Of a stretch of DNA of 64,000 bases, positions 16,131-25,199 are shown in pieces. This DNA comes from Lachnospiraceae bacterium XBB1006 (GTDB lineage: Bacteria; Bacillota; Clostridia; Lachnospirales; Lachnospiraceae): positions 18,935 to 82,934 of the forward strand of contig FOXT01000016.1 in the NCBI GenBank assembly GCA_900115795.1, in the 5' to 3' direction. The translations under genes were made by a program, and so were the position numbers. Numbering within the stretch: the stretch's first letter is position 1; each line of letters starts with the position of its first letter. The notes below the pieces were generated by a model. The model searched no databases and was not told where the DNA came from. It saw nothing but the letters and a program-made list of their open reading frames with translations.

Positions 16131-17123
16131 CTAATTTGCATAACCATTCGGATGATTCTTGTGCCAATTCCATGCGGATTCTATAATGGTCTCAAGGTTA
16201 TCCAATTGCGGATTCCAACCTAAGACTTCTTTTGCCTTGGCGCTGGAGGCGATTAGCGTGGACGGGTCACCGGCGCGGCGAGCCTCTTCCTTGGCAGGGA
16301 TTGGATGCGCCGTTACTTTACGGGCGGTTTCGATTACTTCTTTGACAGTAAATCCAACTCCGTTTCCAAGGTTGAAGGTGTTGCTTTCGCCACCGCGACT
16401 TAAGTAATCCATGGCAAGAATATGAGCTTGCGCAAGGTCGGTTACATGAATATAGTCGCGGATGCAGGTACCGTCCTTGGTGTCGTAGTCGTTGCCAAAA
16501 ATGGAAATGTACTCCCGCTTGCCATTTGGAACTTGCAAAATTAACGGAATCAAATGGGTTTCCGGATTGTGGGCTTCACCGATTTTGCCGCTGGAATGAG
16601 CGCCACAAGCATTAAAATACCGAAGCGCAACATACCGTAAGTTGTGCGCTATACTGGTCCAATACATCATTTTTTCCATAGAAAGCTTGGTTTCGCCATA
16701 ACAATTAGTAGGTTTGGTGGAATCCGTTTCCAAAATCGGAATGTTCTCCGGTTCACCATAGGTTGCGGCGGTAGAGGAAAAGACAATCTTATCGATGTTG
16801 TGTTTCACCATACTTTCCAAAAGCACTTCCGTTCCGCACAGGTTGTTATTGTAGTATTTCAGAGGATCTTTCATGCTTTCGCCAACCTGGGAGCTGGCAG
16901 CAAAGTGAATGACGCCTTCAATGTCTTCTTTTTCAAAAATCGAATCCAAAAAACCCGGCGTACGGATGTCTCCTTCATAGAAGGTTGCGTCCGGGTGAAC
17001 GGCCTCACGGAAGCCGGTCTGTAAATTGTCGGCAACAACAACGTGTTTGCCGGCTGCAATGAGCTCATAGACGGTGGTAGAGCCGATGTATCCGGCACCG
17101 CCTAATACAAGAATACTTTTCAT
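16131..17123 (-). CDS. galE: UDP-glucose 4-epimerase
   Basis: Interconverts UDP-galactose and UDP-glucose in the Leloir pathway, with bound NAD. The N-terminal Rossmann motif is LVLGGAGYIGS, FAASSQVGESM follows near residue 73, the catalytic YxxxK is in CYGETKLSMEK near residue 143, and RYFNACGAH is near residue 170. The 330 aa length is normal. It lies 18 bases downstream of galK on the same strand, so the pair is one operon. galT is not nearby, so galactose 1-phosphate must be handled by a gene elsewhere. Confidence 0.95.
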   Translation of the reverse strand: MKSILVLGGAGYIGSTTVYELIAAGKHVVVADNLQTGFREAVHPDATFYEGDIRTPGFLDSIFEKEDIEGVIHFAASSQVGESMKDPLKYYNNNLCGTEVLLESMVKHNIDKIVFSSTAATYGEPENIPILETDSTKPTNCYGETKLSMEKMMYWTSIAHNLRYVALRYFNACGAHSSGKIGEAHNPETHLIPLILQVPNGKREYISIFGNDYDTKDGTCIRDYIHVTDLAQAHILAMDYLSRGGESNTFNLGNGVGFTVKEVIETARKVTAHPIPAKEEARRAGDPSTLIASSAKAKEVLGWNPQLDNLETIIESAWNWHKNHPNGYAN

Positions 17124-17141
17124 TCTGATACCTCGCTTTCG

Positions 17142-18422
17142 TTAAATGACATGAATTCCGCCAAATGGACGGATGTATAGGATATGGCAGGTGTCCGGTC
17201 CAAAAACCGACTCCATACCATGCTTATAGTCGTGAACAAGTTCGCCTGGCACAAAAGCCTGCATAGTACCGGCGAACCCACCGCCGTGAACACGCAATGC
17301 ACCACGTCCGCCTAATAGGTGCTCCCCATAGGCAAGGGCGATGGAAACATTTTGGTGGCTTAAATCCTGCGGTGTGTATACATTTTGCAGATATTGGAAG
17401 GAAGAGCGGCCGGAGGCATTTACCAGCTGTAAAAAGCGACAAATGTCCTTTTGCTTCAAAGCATCAACTTCTTCCGTAACACGTTTGTTTTCTTCTACAA
17501 AATGGATGGCCCGAAGGGCAGCCCGGTCTCCGGCTTTCTCGCGGATTTCCGGCAAATGTGTATAAATATCTTCCGGTGTAACCTCTCCGAGATAAGTTTT
17601 TGAAAATACGTTTGCAACGTTGCCCATTTCTTTTGGAATGGCGGCGTAATCCGGAGTTAAATTGGCATGTGACCCCTTGGTATCGGTGACGCATAGGCAA
17701 TAACCTGCATCGGACAACGGGTTGGCAATCTGGGTAACCTGCGGTTCTTGTGGATTGGCAAAATCGATTGCCACCAAATCACCTACAGAACATGCCATTT
17801 GGTCCATTAATCCACAAGGCTTGCCAAAATACACGTTTTCGGCAAATTGTCCGATTTGTGCGATAGAGATGGCGTCCACCTTACCGTCGTTGTAAAAATG
17901 GGATAAGATGGTTCCTAATAGGGTTTCAAAGGCGGCAGAGGAAGATAATCCTGCGCCAATTAAAACATCACTGGTGACATACGCATCAAACCCGCCAATG
18001 GTGTATCCGTGTTTGGAAAAACCGGCGCATACACCACGAATCAGAGAAGCAGTGGTGCCATAGGCGGATGGCGTTACATCAAGGTTGTCAATGGAAACCT
18101 CCATTAAGTCATATCCTTCGGAACGCAAACGAATCAATGGTTGTGCACATGGACGCGCAACTGCAATTGCATCTAGGTGAATGGAAGCGGCAAGTACACG
18201 ACCATGCTGATGGTCGGTATGATTTCCGCCAATTTCCGTGCGACCCGGAGCGCTAAACAGGCAGGCGTTGCCGGGACCAAATTGTTTTTCAAAAGCATCA
18301 AGTGCTTGATGATAGCGCTGCTCCTGATAAGGAAGCGCATCCTTTGTCCCGTAAATCGAAAGAAAACGGGAAGAAAGCCCGCCCTCTGCGAGCAGGCTTC
18401 GTAAATCCTGTATTGTCTTCAT
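17142..18422 (-). CDS. galK: Galactokinase
   Basis: Phosphorylates galactose to galactose 1-phosphate with ATP (GHMP kinase family, cytosol). The galactose-binding signature FSAPGRTEIGGNHTDHQHG lies near residue 57, the GHMP motif GAGLSSSAAFE near residue 157, and GGGFAGTMQAFV near residue 378. At 426 aa it is slightly longer than the usual ~390 because of an N-terminal extension (residues 1-45). GGGAGG precedes ATG. It follows the UPF0597 gene by 21 bases, so all three genes may be cotranscribed. Confidence 0.94.
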   Translation of the reverse strand: MKTIQDLRSLLAEGGLSSRFLSIYGTKDALPYQEQRYHQALDAFEKQFGPGNACLFSAPGRTEIGGNHTDHQHGRVLAASIHLDAIAVARPCAQPLIRLRSEGYDLMEVSIDNLDVTPSAYGTTASLIRGVCAGFSKHGYTIGGFDAYVTSDVLIGAGLSSSAAFETLLGTILSHFYNDGKVDAISIAQIGQFAENVYFGKPCGLMDQMACSVGDLVAIDFANPQEPQVTQIANPLSDAGYCLCVTDTKGSHANLTPDYAAIPKEMGNVANVFSKTYLGEVTPEDIYTHLPEIREKAGDRAALRAIHFVEENKRVTEEVDALKQKDICRFLQLVNASGRSSFQYLQNVYTPQDLSHQNVSIALAYGEHLLGGRGALRVHGGGFAGTMQAFVPGELVHDYKHGMESVFGPDTCHILYIRPFGGIHVI

Positions 18423-18443
18423 GAGAATCCTCCCAGCGCGTGT

Positions 18444-19718
18444 TTATTCAGAAATCATAATATCAATAATTTCATCGTTGGTTTTTTCCATACCCTGTTT
18501 TGCAAGACGTCCAATGCTCTTAATCGTAGATTCCACGTCTCCGGATACAAGACCATCGCCACCGGAAAAACTTTTACCTTCCTTTGCCATCTGATAGCCA
18601 AGAAGTGCGGTATCAACCGCCTCGGAAATCTTGGCAGCGCAGGAGGCTTTCGCGCCGTCGCAGACCATACCGGAAATAATGGCAATGGTGTTGGCTACCG
18701 TTAGGGAAACGATTTCTTCACTTTCGTCATGAAGAAAAGCAATTCCGGCACCTGCACCTGCAGCAGCACTAACTGCACCACAGTATGCAGAAAGGCGTCC
18801 GATGTAGGATTTCTGGTGAATTGTCGTTAGGTTTGATAAGGTTAATGCACGATACAATTTATCATCAGAGACATCTAAGTCCTCTGCGTAAACAATAACC
18901 GGAACAGAGGCAGTAATACCCTGATTACCGCTACCGGAGTTGATAATAACCGGTAATTCGCATCCGTTCATGCGAGCATCCGAACCGGCTGCGGCAAAAG
19001 CGCGTGCTTTGGTTCGTACATTGACATTGTCAAATTCCAAAAGCAATTTACCGATACTAGAGCCATATTCACCGGAAAGACCTTCCTCTGCAATGGCCAT
19101 ATTCTTCTGAATTTGCTGGTCAAGTAACGGCTTCACATCGTTAATGTCAACGGTATGTACAAATTCCCAAATGTCGTGCATATTTAATAAAGAACGGTCT
19201 GTCAGGTTCTGCTCAGTTTCCCCTTTCACCGGAATATCCAATAATACTTCACCGTTATGTTCGGTGTGAATAATGTTGGTATGATAGTTGGCGATTCGCA
19301 CGCTTGCGCTTTCCTCGCCGGCAAAAACGGTAATGATAATGTCAAAAGTAAGACCATTGTCAATATGATTCAATGTAATTGGTGTCTTAGCTAAATAATC
19401 TTTCGTTGCATTAATCTGATCTTCCGTAACATCTGCCAAAACCTCGAGCTGCTTTGCGGCGTTACCGGCAATGATTCCGGCAGCAACCGCAGCAGGAATT
19501 CCTTTTAAGTGTCCGGTGTTCGGTACATATACGGATTTTACATTCTTGATGATGCTTCCGCTGGCGTCAACCTGAACACGGTCAGGTGTTTTGCCAAGAA
19601 TCTCTCTGGCTTTTGCAGCGCCATAGGCCAAGGCGATTGGTTCGGTACAGCCCATAGCCGGTTTTAGCTCCTCTGCTAAAATAGTAAGATACGGTTGATA
19701 ATAGTCAGTTTTACTCAT
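18444..19718 (-). CDS. UPF0597 / CyuA-like serine dehydratase-alpha family protein
   Basis: A 424-residue cytosolic protein related to the L-serine dehydratase alpha chain, with a predicted iron-sulfur cluster. Characterised members act as L-cysteine desulfidases. The diagnostic stretch is MGCTEPIALAYGAAKAREIL (residues ~23-42), and NSGSGNQGITASVPV near residue 265, CGAVSAAAGAGAGI near residue 315 and GMVCDGAKASCAAKI near residue 350 complete the signature, including the cluster cysteines. Divergent from the LysR regulator across a 150-base gap with a long dyad, so it is probably the regulator's target. The cysteine-degrading role is an inference from family. Confidence 0.88.
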   Translation of the reverse strand: MSKTDYYQPYLTILAEELKPAMGCTEPIALAYGAAKAREILGKTPDRVQVDASGSIIKNVKSVYVPNTGHLKGIPAAVAAGIIAGNAAKQLEVLADVTEDQINATKDYLAKTPITLNHIDNGLTFDIIITVFAGEESASVRIANYHTNIIHTEHNGEVLLDIPVKGETEQNLTDRSLLNMHDIWEFVHTVDINDVKPLLDQQIQKNMAIAEEGLSGEYGSSIGKLLLEFDNVNVRTKARAFAAAGSDARMNGCELPVIINSGSGNQGITASVPVIVYAEDLDVSDDKLYRALTLSNLTTIHQKSYIGRLSAYCGAVSAAAGAGAGIAFLHDESEEIVSLTVANTIAIISGMVCDGAKASCAAKISEAVDTALLGYQMAKEGKSFSGGDGLVSGDVESTIKSIGRLAKQGMEKTNDEIIDIMISE

Positions 19719-19776
19719 GTTATTTTCCCTCTTTATCTTTAAAAAAATTTAAGAATTTGTTAAAATGGATTGAAAC

Positions 19777-19811
19777 TTTTCCATATATAATGTAACATAA
19801 TATATGGAAAA
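19777..19811. promoter_or_regulatory. 35-bp inverted repeat, probable LysR operator
   Basis: TTTTCCATATAT (19777-19788) and ATATATGGAAAA (19800-19811) are perfect complements, and the inner ATGT-A-ACAT also pairs, so 16 of 17 positions per arm match. It lies between the divergent UPF0597 and LysR genes, about 57 bases from the LysR start. LysR-type operators are such dyads. Confidence 0.8.
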
Positions 19812-19867
19812 ATAAAATATCTAAAAAATTAAAAAAATGCAAATTAGCGATTTATAAGAGGAAAAAT

Positions 19868-20767
19868 ATGGAAATTCGAGAAATACGAACGTTTTTAAAA
19901 GCTGCTCAAACGGGAAGCTTTGTAAAGGCTGCACAAGGGTTAGGATATTCACAGGCAGCTGTAACAATCCAGATTAAACACTTAGAGGAGGAATTGGGAA
20001 CGGTATTGTTTGACCGCATTGGTAAACAGACCCAGCTTACGGAAAGTGGACGAATTTTTGAAGTAAGAGCAAGACGCATTTTGCAGGAAATCGAAGAGGC
20101 GAAGGTAGAGGTTGGAGATCTCTCGACGGTGCAGGGAGAACTTCGCATCGGAACCATAGAGTCTATTGGCGCGGTGCTGATGCCGGATTTGATTTCAAGA
20201 TTGCATGCGGAACATCCGGAAGTAAAGGTGGAAATAGAATTAGATTCCCCACCGAATCTGTTAGAGCAGTTGAGTCGGAATCAGTTAGATATCGTTTATC
20301 TTATGGACAAGCGGGTGATGGACATGAACTTTGTGAAGGTCATGGAGAAGCAGGAAGAAGTGGTAGCGGTTATGAATACGGCGCATCCGCTGGCGGGTGA
20401 AGAGAGCCTGGATATAAATACCATTTTGGAGCAGCCAATTATTTTGACGGAGCGAAATGCCAGCTATCGCGAGGCGTTAGAACGCTATTTGTTAGAGCGT
20501 GGACAGGAAGTTGCTCCGTTTTTGACGACGGGAAGTACAGAGTTTATCATTCGATTTTTAAAGCGAATGGGGGCATGCTCATTTTTGCCGAAGTTTGCAA
20601 TTATGCAGGAGGTACGAGAGGGAAGTCTGAAAATTATGGAAGTGGAGGAATTTAAGGAGAAGTCTCCGCTTACCATGTATCGACAGGTTCTTTATCATAA
20701 GGATAAGTGGGTGAATCCACAGATGAATGCGTTTATTGATGTGGTAATGAAAAGCGAAGAACAGTAA
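19868..20767 (+). CDS. LysR-family transcriptional regulator
   Basis: 299 residues. The N-terminal winged HTH (IREIRTFLKAAQTGSFVKAA, then LGYSQAAVTIQIKHLEEELG) is followed by a periplasmic-binding-like effector domain from residue ~90 (GELRIGTIESIGAVLMPDLI). Likely controls the divergent UPF0597-galK-galE block through the dyad at 19777-19811. The effector is unknown; cysteine or serine would fit if the UPF0597 protein is a desulfidase. GAGGAAA precedes ATG. Ends at a bidirectional terminator. Confidence 0.93.
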   Translation: MEIREIRTFLKAAQTGSFVKAAQGLGYSQAAVTIQIKHLEEELGTVLFDRIGKQTQLTESGRIFEVRARRILQEIEEAKVEVGDLSTVQGELRIGTIESIGAVLMPDLISRLHAEHPEVKVEIELDSPPNLLEQLSRNQLDIVYLMDKRVMDMNFVKVMEKQEEVVAVMNTAHPLAGEESLDINTILEQPIILTERNASYREALERYLLERGQEVAPFLTTGSTEFIIRFLKRMGACSFLPKFAIMQEVREGSLKIMEVEEFKEKSPLTMYRQVLYHKDKWVNPQMNAFIDVVMKSEEQ

Positions 20768-20768
20768 G

Positions 20769-20796
20769 AAAAGGTCGCCGGGTGGCGACCTTTTTT
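20769..20796. terminator. Bidirectional terminator
   Basis: AAAAGGTCGCC pairs with GGCGACCTTTTTT across GGGT, between the LysR gene and the convergent dehydrogenase. Confidence 0.9.
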
Positions 20797-22003
20797 AATA
20801 GGAGAGATTTTCTCGTAATTTGTTCATAATGGCATCATAGTGAGAAGCCTCATGTGGATAAGTGCAGTGCGTGCAGTCTTTAATCCGTTTGCCGTTCCGT
20901 TCAATGTAGTTTGGGCTACCAAGACAATGTTCAAAGCGATACATGGGACAATAGCAAAACAGGCAGTTCATTTCCCGAATGCCTTCGTGGCATGGATAAT
21001 ACTTACATGCGGTGTTGGCAAAAAAGGAGGAAGATGCCGGTGTGCGTGGATTCACGACATTGCGCTCCTCTCCCTTTAGGAAGGCTTTGATATTCTCGCG
21101 TACCTCTTCTACGCAACGGATACGCGCTTCCACACTGGCCCATGCCAGGTGAGGAGTGATAATTAACTTATTGGAATCCTTAATAGCAGAAAGTGGATTA
21201 TCGGTGGTGATTGGTTCTTTTTCCAAAACATCCAGACCGGCACCCTGAAGGATTCCTTCTTGCAATGCTCTTGCAAGGTCGTGATTATTGACAATCGGAC
21301 CGCGGGCGACATTGATTAAAAGCGCGGAGTTTTTCATTTTGCACAGTGCGGCGTAATCAATCAGGTTGCGGGTTAAATCGCTGAGGGGACAGTGCAGGGA
21401 TAGAATATCACTTTCTTTTAATAAGGTGTCAAAATCTACCTGCGGATATTCCGTAACGGTGCTTTTTCCGGTGACAGAGTAAAAAATGACGTTTGCCCCA
21501 AACGCACTGGCGATTTGAGCTACGCGTTTTCCAATGTTACCCATGCCAATGATTCCCCAGGTTTTGCCGTCGAATTCGTGAAAGGGAATATCAAAGTTGG
21601 AAAACCGGCTTTGGGAAGCATAGGCGCCACTTTTTACATAGTGATCATAATGGGGAAGCTTTTCGTAAAGGCTTAAGGCCAATGTAAAGGTGTGCTGTGC
21701 CACCATGGCTGTGGAATAGTTCACAATGTTCTCCACCAGAATGCCACGCTTGGTGCAGTATGCAAGATCAACGTTGTCATAGCCGGTAGCGAAAACCGTA
21801 ATAAGTTTTACGCGACTTGCGTTTTTTAAAGAAGCCTCGTTTAGAGGGGCTTTGTTTCCGATGATGATATCGGCATCCATTACGCGGGCCGCAACTTCCT
21901 CCTCGGTAACGGTGTTTTCATAATAGGTAACCGTACCTAAATCTTCGTAATTGACATCAATGTCGGTACCGACACTGTTGCGTTCTAACACTACAATATT
22001 CAT
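20795..22003 (-). CDS. D-2-hydroxyacid dehydrogenase with C-terminal cysteine-rich domain
   Basis: Residues 1-320 are an NAD-dependent D-isomer-specific 2-hydroxyacid dehydrogenase: GIIGMGNIGKRVAQIA near residue 148, LHCPLSDLTRNLI near 205, LINVARGPIVNNHDLA near 230 and ITPHLAWASVEAR near 286, including catalytic Arg, Glu and His. Residues ~335-402 add a domain with eight cysteines (CKYYPCHEGIREMNCLFCYC, then KDCTHCTYPHEASHY) matching the 'cysteine-rich small domain' family (PF04071), a probable metal binder. Start chosen at MNIVVLERN with AGGAGA before it; the frame opens further upstream. Substrate unknown. Confidence 0.87.
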   Translation of the reverse strand: MNIVVLERNSVGTDIDVNYEDLGTVTYYENTVTEEEVAARVMDADIIIGNKAPLNEASLKNASRVKLITVFATGYDNVDLAYCTKRGILVENIVNYSTAMVAQHTFTLALSLYEKLPHYDHYVKSGAYASQSRFSNFDIPFHEFDGKTWGIIGMGNIGKRVAQIASAFGANVIFYSVTGKSTVTEYPQVDFDTLLKESDILSLHCPLSDLTRNLIDYAALCKMKNSALLINVARGPIVNNHDLARALQEGILQGAGLDVLEKEPITTDNPLSAIKDSNKLIITPHLAWASVEARIRCVEEVRENIKAFLKGEERNVVNPRTPASSSFFANTACKYYPCHEGIREMNCLFCYCPMYRFEHCLGSPNYIERNGKRIKDCTHCTYPHEASHYDAIMNKLRENLSY

Positions 22004-22155
22004 AAACAATCTCCTTTGAATGTATGATTTCATTTCGATAATTCTATCATACCACAAAGTCTATGGATTCTGAATATAAAAAAATCAATATCTAGTACTT
22101 TTCTTGTTAACGAAAAAGTGTTATAGTATATCCTATTGAAGAAGGGAGAAAAGCG

Positions 22156-23565
22156 ATGTTTTCGAGACTCGGTTTTAAGAAGAGTGGTTTAAAGATTATT
22201 ATCGTAGGCTGCGGTAAGGTGGGAATGACCCTGGTGGAGCAGCTTAGTAAGGAAGGTCACGATGTGACAATCATCGACAGTAATGAGCAGAAGGTAAGCA
22301 GTGTTGCAAATTTTAATGACGTGCTGGGAATTTGTGGAAATGGAGCAAGCTATACCACGCAGGTGGAAGCCGGTATTAAAGATGCCGATCTATTCATTGC
22401 AGTTACCGCATCGGATGAATTGAATTTGTTGTGTTGTACCATTGCAAAACAAGTGGGAGACTGTGCGGCAATTGCCAGAGTGCGGACGCCGGATTACAGC
22501 CACGAGGTAAATTATCTGAGAGAGAAGTTAGGTCTTGCCATGATTATCAATCCGGAGCTTGAGGCAGCGCGTGATATGGCACGTATTTTGTATTTGCCAT
22601 CGGCGCTTGAGGTGAATTCTTTTGCTCATGGACAGGCAGATATGGTGAAGTTGCTTATTCCAAAAGATAGCATGCTGTGTGATAAGACCATCGCAGAGGC
22701 GGCGGGCGGAATGGTCAACAAGGTATTGATTTGCGGCGTTGAGCGTGGAGAGAAAGTGTTTATTCCTTCCGGTGATTTTGTTTTAAAAGAGGGAGATATG
22801 GTGTCTTTTGTAACCGGTCGAAAGAACGTTGCTCCATTCTTAAAAGAGATTGGCGTTAAGACAAACCGGGTAAAAGATACGTTGATTATCGGTGGTGGAA
22901 AGGGTGCCTATTATTTGGCACGCCATCTTTTGGAACTTGGAATAGACGTGAAGATCATTGAAGCAGACAAGAAGCGGTGTGAAGAGTTAAGTATTCTTTT
23001 GCCGGAAGCGATTATTATCAATGGTGATGGCATTGATCAGGAACTTTTGAAGGAAGAAGGCGTAGAGTATGTGGAGTCCTTTGTGCCGCTTACGGGAATT
23101 GATGAGGTAAATATTTTGCTTACCTTACATGCACGTTCTGTTTCGAAAGCCAATGCAAAGGTAATTACGAAGATTAATCGCATTAATTTCAAGGATGTAA
23201 TCAATGGTCTTGCGCTTGGAAGTGTGGTATATCCGAATAACATTGCGTCGGAGACGATTTTGGCGTATGTTCGTGCGCGTACGAATTCGAAGGATAGTGT
23301 GAGCGTGGAAACATTGACACACATGTACGATGGACGTGTTGAGGCAATTGAGTTTATGGTGGATGAATCTTCTGCGGTTGTGGATATTCCACTGAAAGAT
23401 CTTGATATTAAAGATAATGTGTTGGTATCCTTTATCAATCATAATGGACGTATTATCATTCCATCCGGTCATGATATGATTCAAGCCGGAGATACGGTAA
23501 TGCTGGTAACAACGCATTCCGGATTTACGGATATTACGGATATGTTGGAGGAAACAGATGAATAG
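22156..23565 (+). CDS. trkA: Trk potassium uptake regulatory protein TrkA
   Basis: Peripheral NAD-binding subunit that gates TrkH. Two tandem RCK modules: the first Rossmann motif IIIVGCGKVGMTLVEQLS lies near residue 14 and the second LIIGGGKGAYYLARHL near residue 243. TrkA-C domains close each half (DMVKLLIPKDSMLCDK near residue 170; VEAIEFMVDESSAVVDIPL near 395). 469 aa is typical. AAGGGAGA precedes ATG. The gene overlaps trkH by eight bases, so the two subunits are coupled. Confidence 0.95.
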   Translation: MFSRLGFKKSGLKIIIVGCGKVGMTLVEQLSKEGHDVTIIDSNEQKVSSVANFNDVLGICGNGASYTTQVEAGIKDADLFIAVTASDELNLLCCTIAKQVGDCAAIARVRTPDYSHEVNYLREKLGLAMIINPELEAARDMARILYLPSALEVNSFAHGQADMVKLLIPKDSMLCDKTIAEAAGGMVNKVLICGVERGEKVFIPSGDFVLKEGDMVSFVTGRKNVAPFLKEIGVKTNRVKDTLIIGGGKGAYYLARHLLELGIDVKIIEADKKRCEELSILLPEAIIINGDGIDQELLKEEGVEYVESFVPLTGIDEVNILLTLHARSVSKANAKVITKINRINFKDVINGLALGSVVYPNNIASETILAYVRARTNSKDSVSVETLTHMYDGRVEAIEFMVDESSAVVDIPLKDLDIKDNVLVSFINHNGRIIIPSGHDMIQAGDTVMLVTTHSGFTDITDMLEETDE

Positions 23566-25054
23566 TTCGATGATTCGCTTTATTTTAGGGCGTGTGTTGC
23601 GGATTGAAGCGATTTTGTTATTGCTGCCGACTGTGGTTTCTGTTTACTATAAGGAGGGTGTTGGCCGGTACTATATTGCGGTGGCAATTGGTACATTTGC
23701 AGTGGGATGCCTGCTTTCTGTCTGCAAGCCGAAGAGTAATGTGTTTTATCTCAAAGAAGGTTGTGTGATGACGGCGCTTAGCTGGATTCTTATGAGTATC
23801 GTGGGTTGTCTTCCGTTTTGGCTTTCCGGGGAGATTCCGGCGTTTGCAGATGCTTTGTTTGAAACGATTTCCGGTTTTACCACGACGGGAGCGAGTATTT
23901 TGTCAAATGTGGAAGCGCTTTCTCACTGTGCGCTTTTTTGGAGGAGTTTTACCCATTGGATTGGCGGAATGGGTGTACTTGTGTTCTTGCTGGCGGTTAT
24001 GCCGTTAAACGGCGGATCCCCAATGAACCTGATGCGCGCGGAAAGTCCGGGACCTTCTGTTGGAAAATTGGTGCCGAAGGTGCATCAGACGGCGCGTCTT
24101 TTGTACTTGATTTACGTGGGATTGACGATTTTAGAATTCCTGTTTTTGCTTGCGGGACATATGCCGATATTTGATTCGATTTGTACTAGCTTCGGTACGG
24201 CGGGAACCGGCGGGTTTGGCATTCGAAATGACAGCTTTGCAAGCTATTCCGCGTATTTGCAGTGGGTAGTAACCATTTTTATGATTTTGTTTGGCGTGAA
24301 TTTCAATGCGTTTTATTTTCTGGTATTCGGAGAGTTTCGAAAGGCGCTATCCATGGAAGAAGTGCGCTACTACTTCCTCACGATTGTTGTTGCCATTGGA
24401 TTGATTGTTCCGAATACACGAATGTTATATCATAGCTTGCGGGTAGGATTACGGCATGCAGCGTTCCAGGTGGCATCGATTATAACAACGACGGGATTTT
24501 CTACTGCGGATTTTGACCAGTGGAGCCAGGCAAGTAAGACGGTGCTTGTTATTTTGATGTTTGTAGGCGCTTGTGCCGGTAGTACCGGTGGTGGTATTAA
24601 GGTTTCACGTTTTATTATGCTAATCAAGAGTGTTCGTAGAGAACTGGTTTCCTATATTCATCCAAAGAGTATTATGAAAATTAAGATGGATGGGAAACCG
24701 GTGGAGCATGGTGTTGCACGTTCCGTAAACGTATATTTTATTTCGTTTGTGCTGGTGTTTGTGGCATCGGTTTTTCTGGTTTCTATTGAAGGGCGGGATA
24801 TGACCACCAACTTCACCGCGGTTGCAGCAACCATTAACAATATTGGTCCCGGTTTGGAACTGGTAGGACCATCTCGAAATTTTGGATTTTTTAGTGACGG
24901 AGCAAAATATGTCTTAATGTTTGACATGTTGGCCGGACGATTGGAGTTGTTCCCGTTACTTATTCTGTTCTATCCGACTTTATGGAAAGAAATGTTTGAA
25001 CGGAGAATGCATATTCATCGCGAACCCCGTGGAAAAGAAAAAGAATCATGTTAA
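23558..25054 (+). CDS. trkH: Trk potassium uptake membrane protein TrkH/TrkG
   Basis: Membrane channel-like subunit taking up potassium together with TrkA. 498 aa with about ten helices and four pore loops; the selectivity glycines are in ISGFTTTGASIL near residue 105, SFGTAGTGGFGIRN near 213, ITTTGFSTADF near 310 and AAATINNIGPGLELVGPS near 425. Start ATG lies within the trkA end. A short hairpin terminator follows. Confidence 0.95.
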   Translation: MNSSMIRFILGRVLRIEAILLLLPTVVSVYYKEGVGRYYIAVAIGTFAVGCLLSVCKPKSNVFYLKEGCVMTALSWILMSIVGCLPFWLSGEIPAFADALFETISGFTTTGASILSNVEALSHCALFWRSFTHWIGGMGVLVFLLAVMPLNGGSPMNLMRAESPGPSVGKLVPKVHQTARLLYLIYVGLTILEFLFLLAGHMPIFDSICTSFGTAGTGGFGIRNDSFASYSAYLQWVVTIFMILFGVNFNAFYFLVFGEFRKALSMEEVRYYFLTIVVAIGLIVPNTRMLYHSLRVGLRHAAFQVASIITTTGFSTADFDQWSQASKTVLVILMFVGACAGSTGGGIKVSRFIMLIKSVRRELVSYIHPKSIMKIKMDGKPVEHGVARSVNVYFISFVLVFVASVFLVSIEGRDMTTNFTAVAATINNIGPGLELVGPSRNFGFFSDGAKYVLMFDMLAGRLELFPLLILFYPTLWKEMFERRMHIHREPRGKEKESC

Positions 25055-25055
25055 G

Positions 25056-25088
25056 AAAAGGGCCGTCGCATTGCGACAGCCCTTTTTT
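25056..25088. terminator. Terminator after trkH
   Basis: AAAAGGGCCGTCGCA and TGCGACAGCCCTTTTTT form a stem ending in T6. Confidence 0.88.
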
Positions 25089-25199
25089 AGACACAGTTCA
25101 TTATGCATCATATCACAATTTTAAAATAAAGTCTATACCTTTTATTGTTTTTTCGATAGAATAAAAGCGAACAAGCAAACCAGGCACCAAAGGAGGAGT

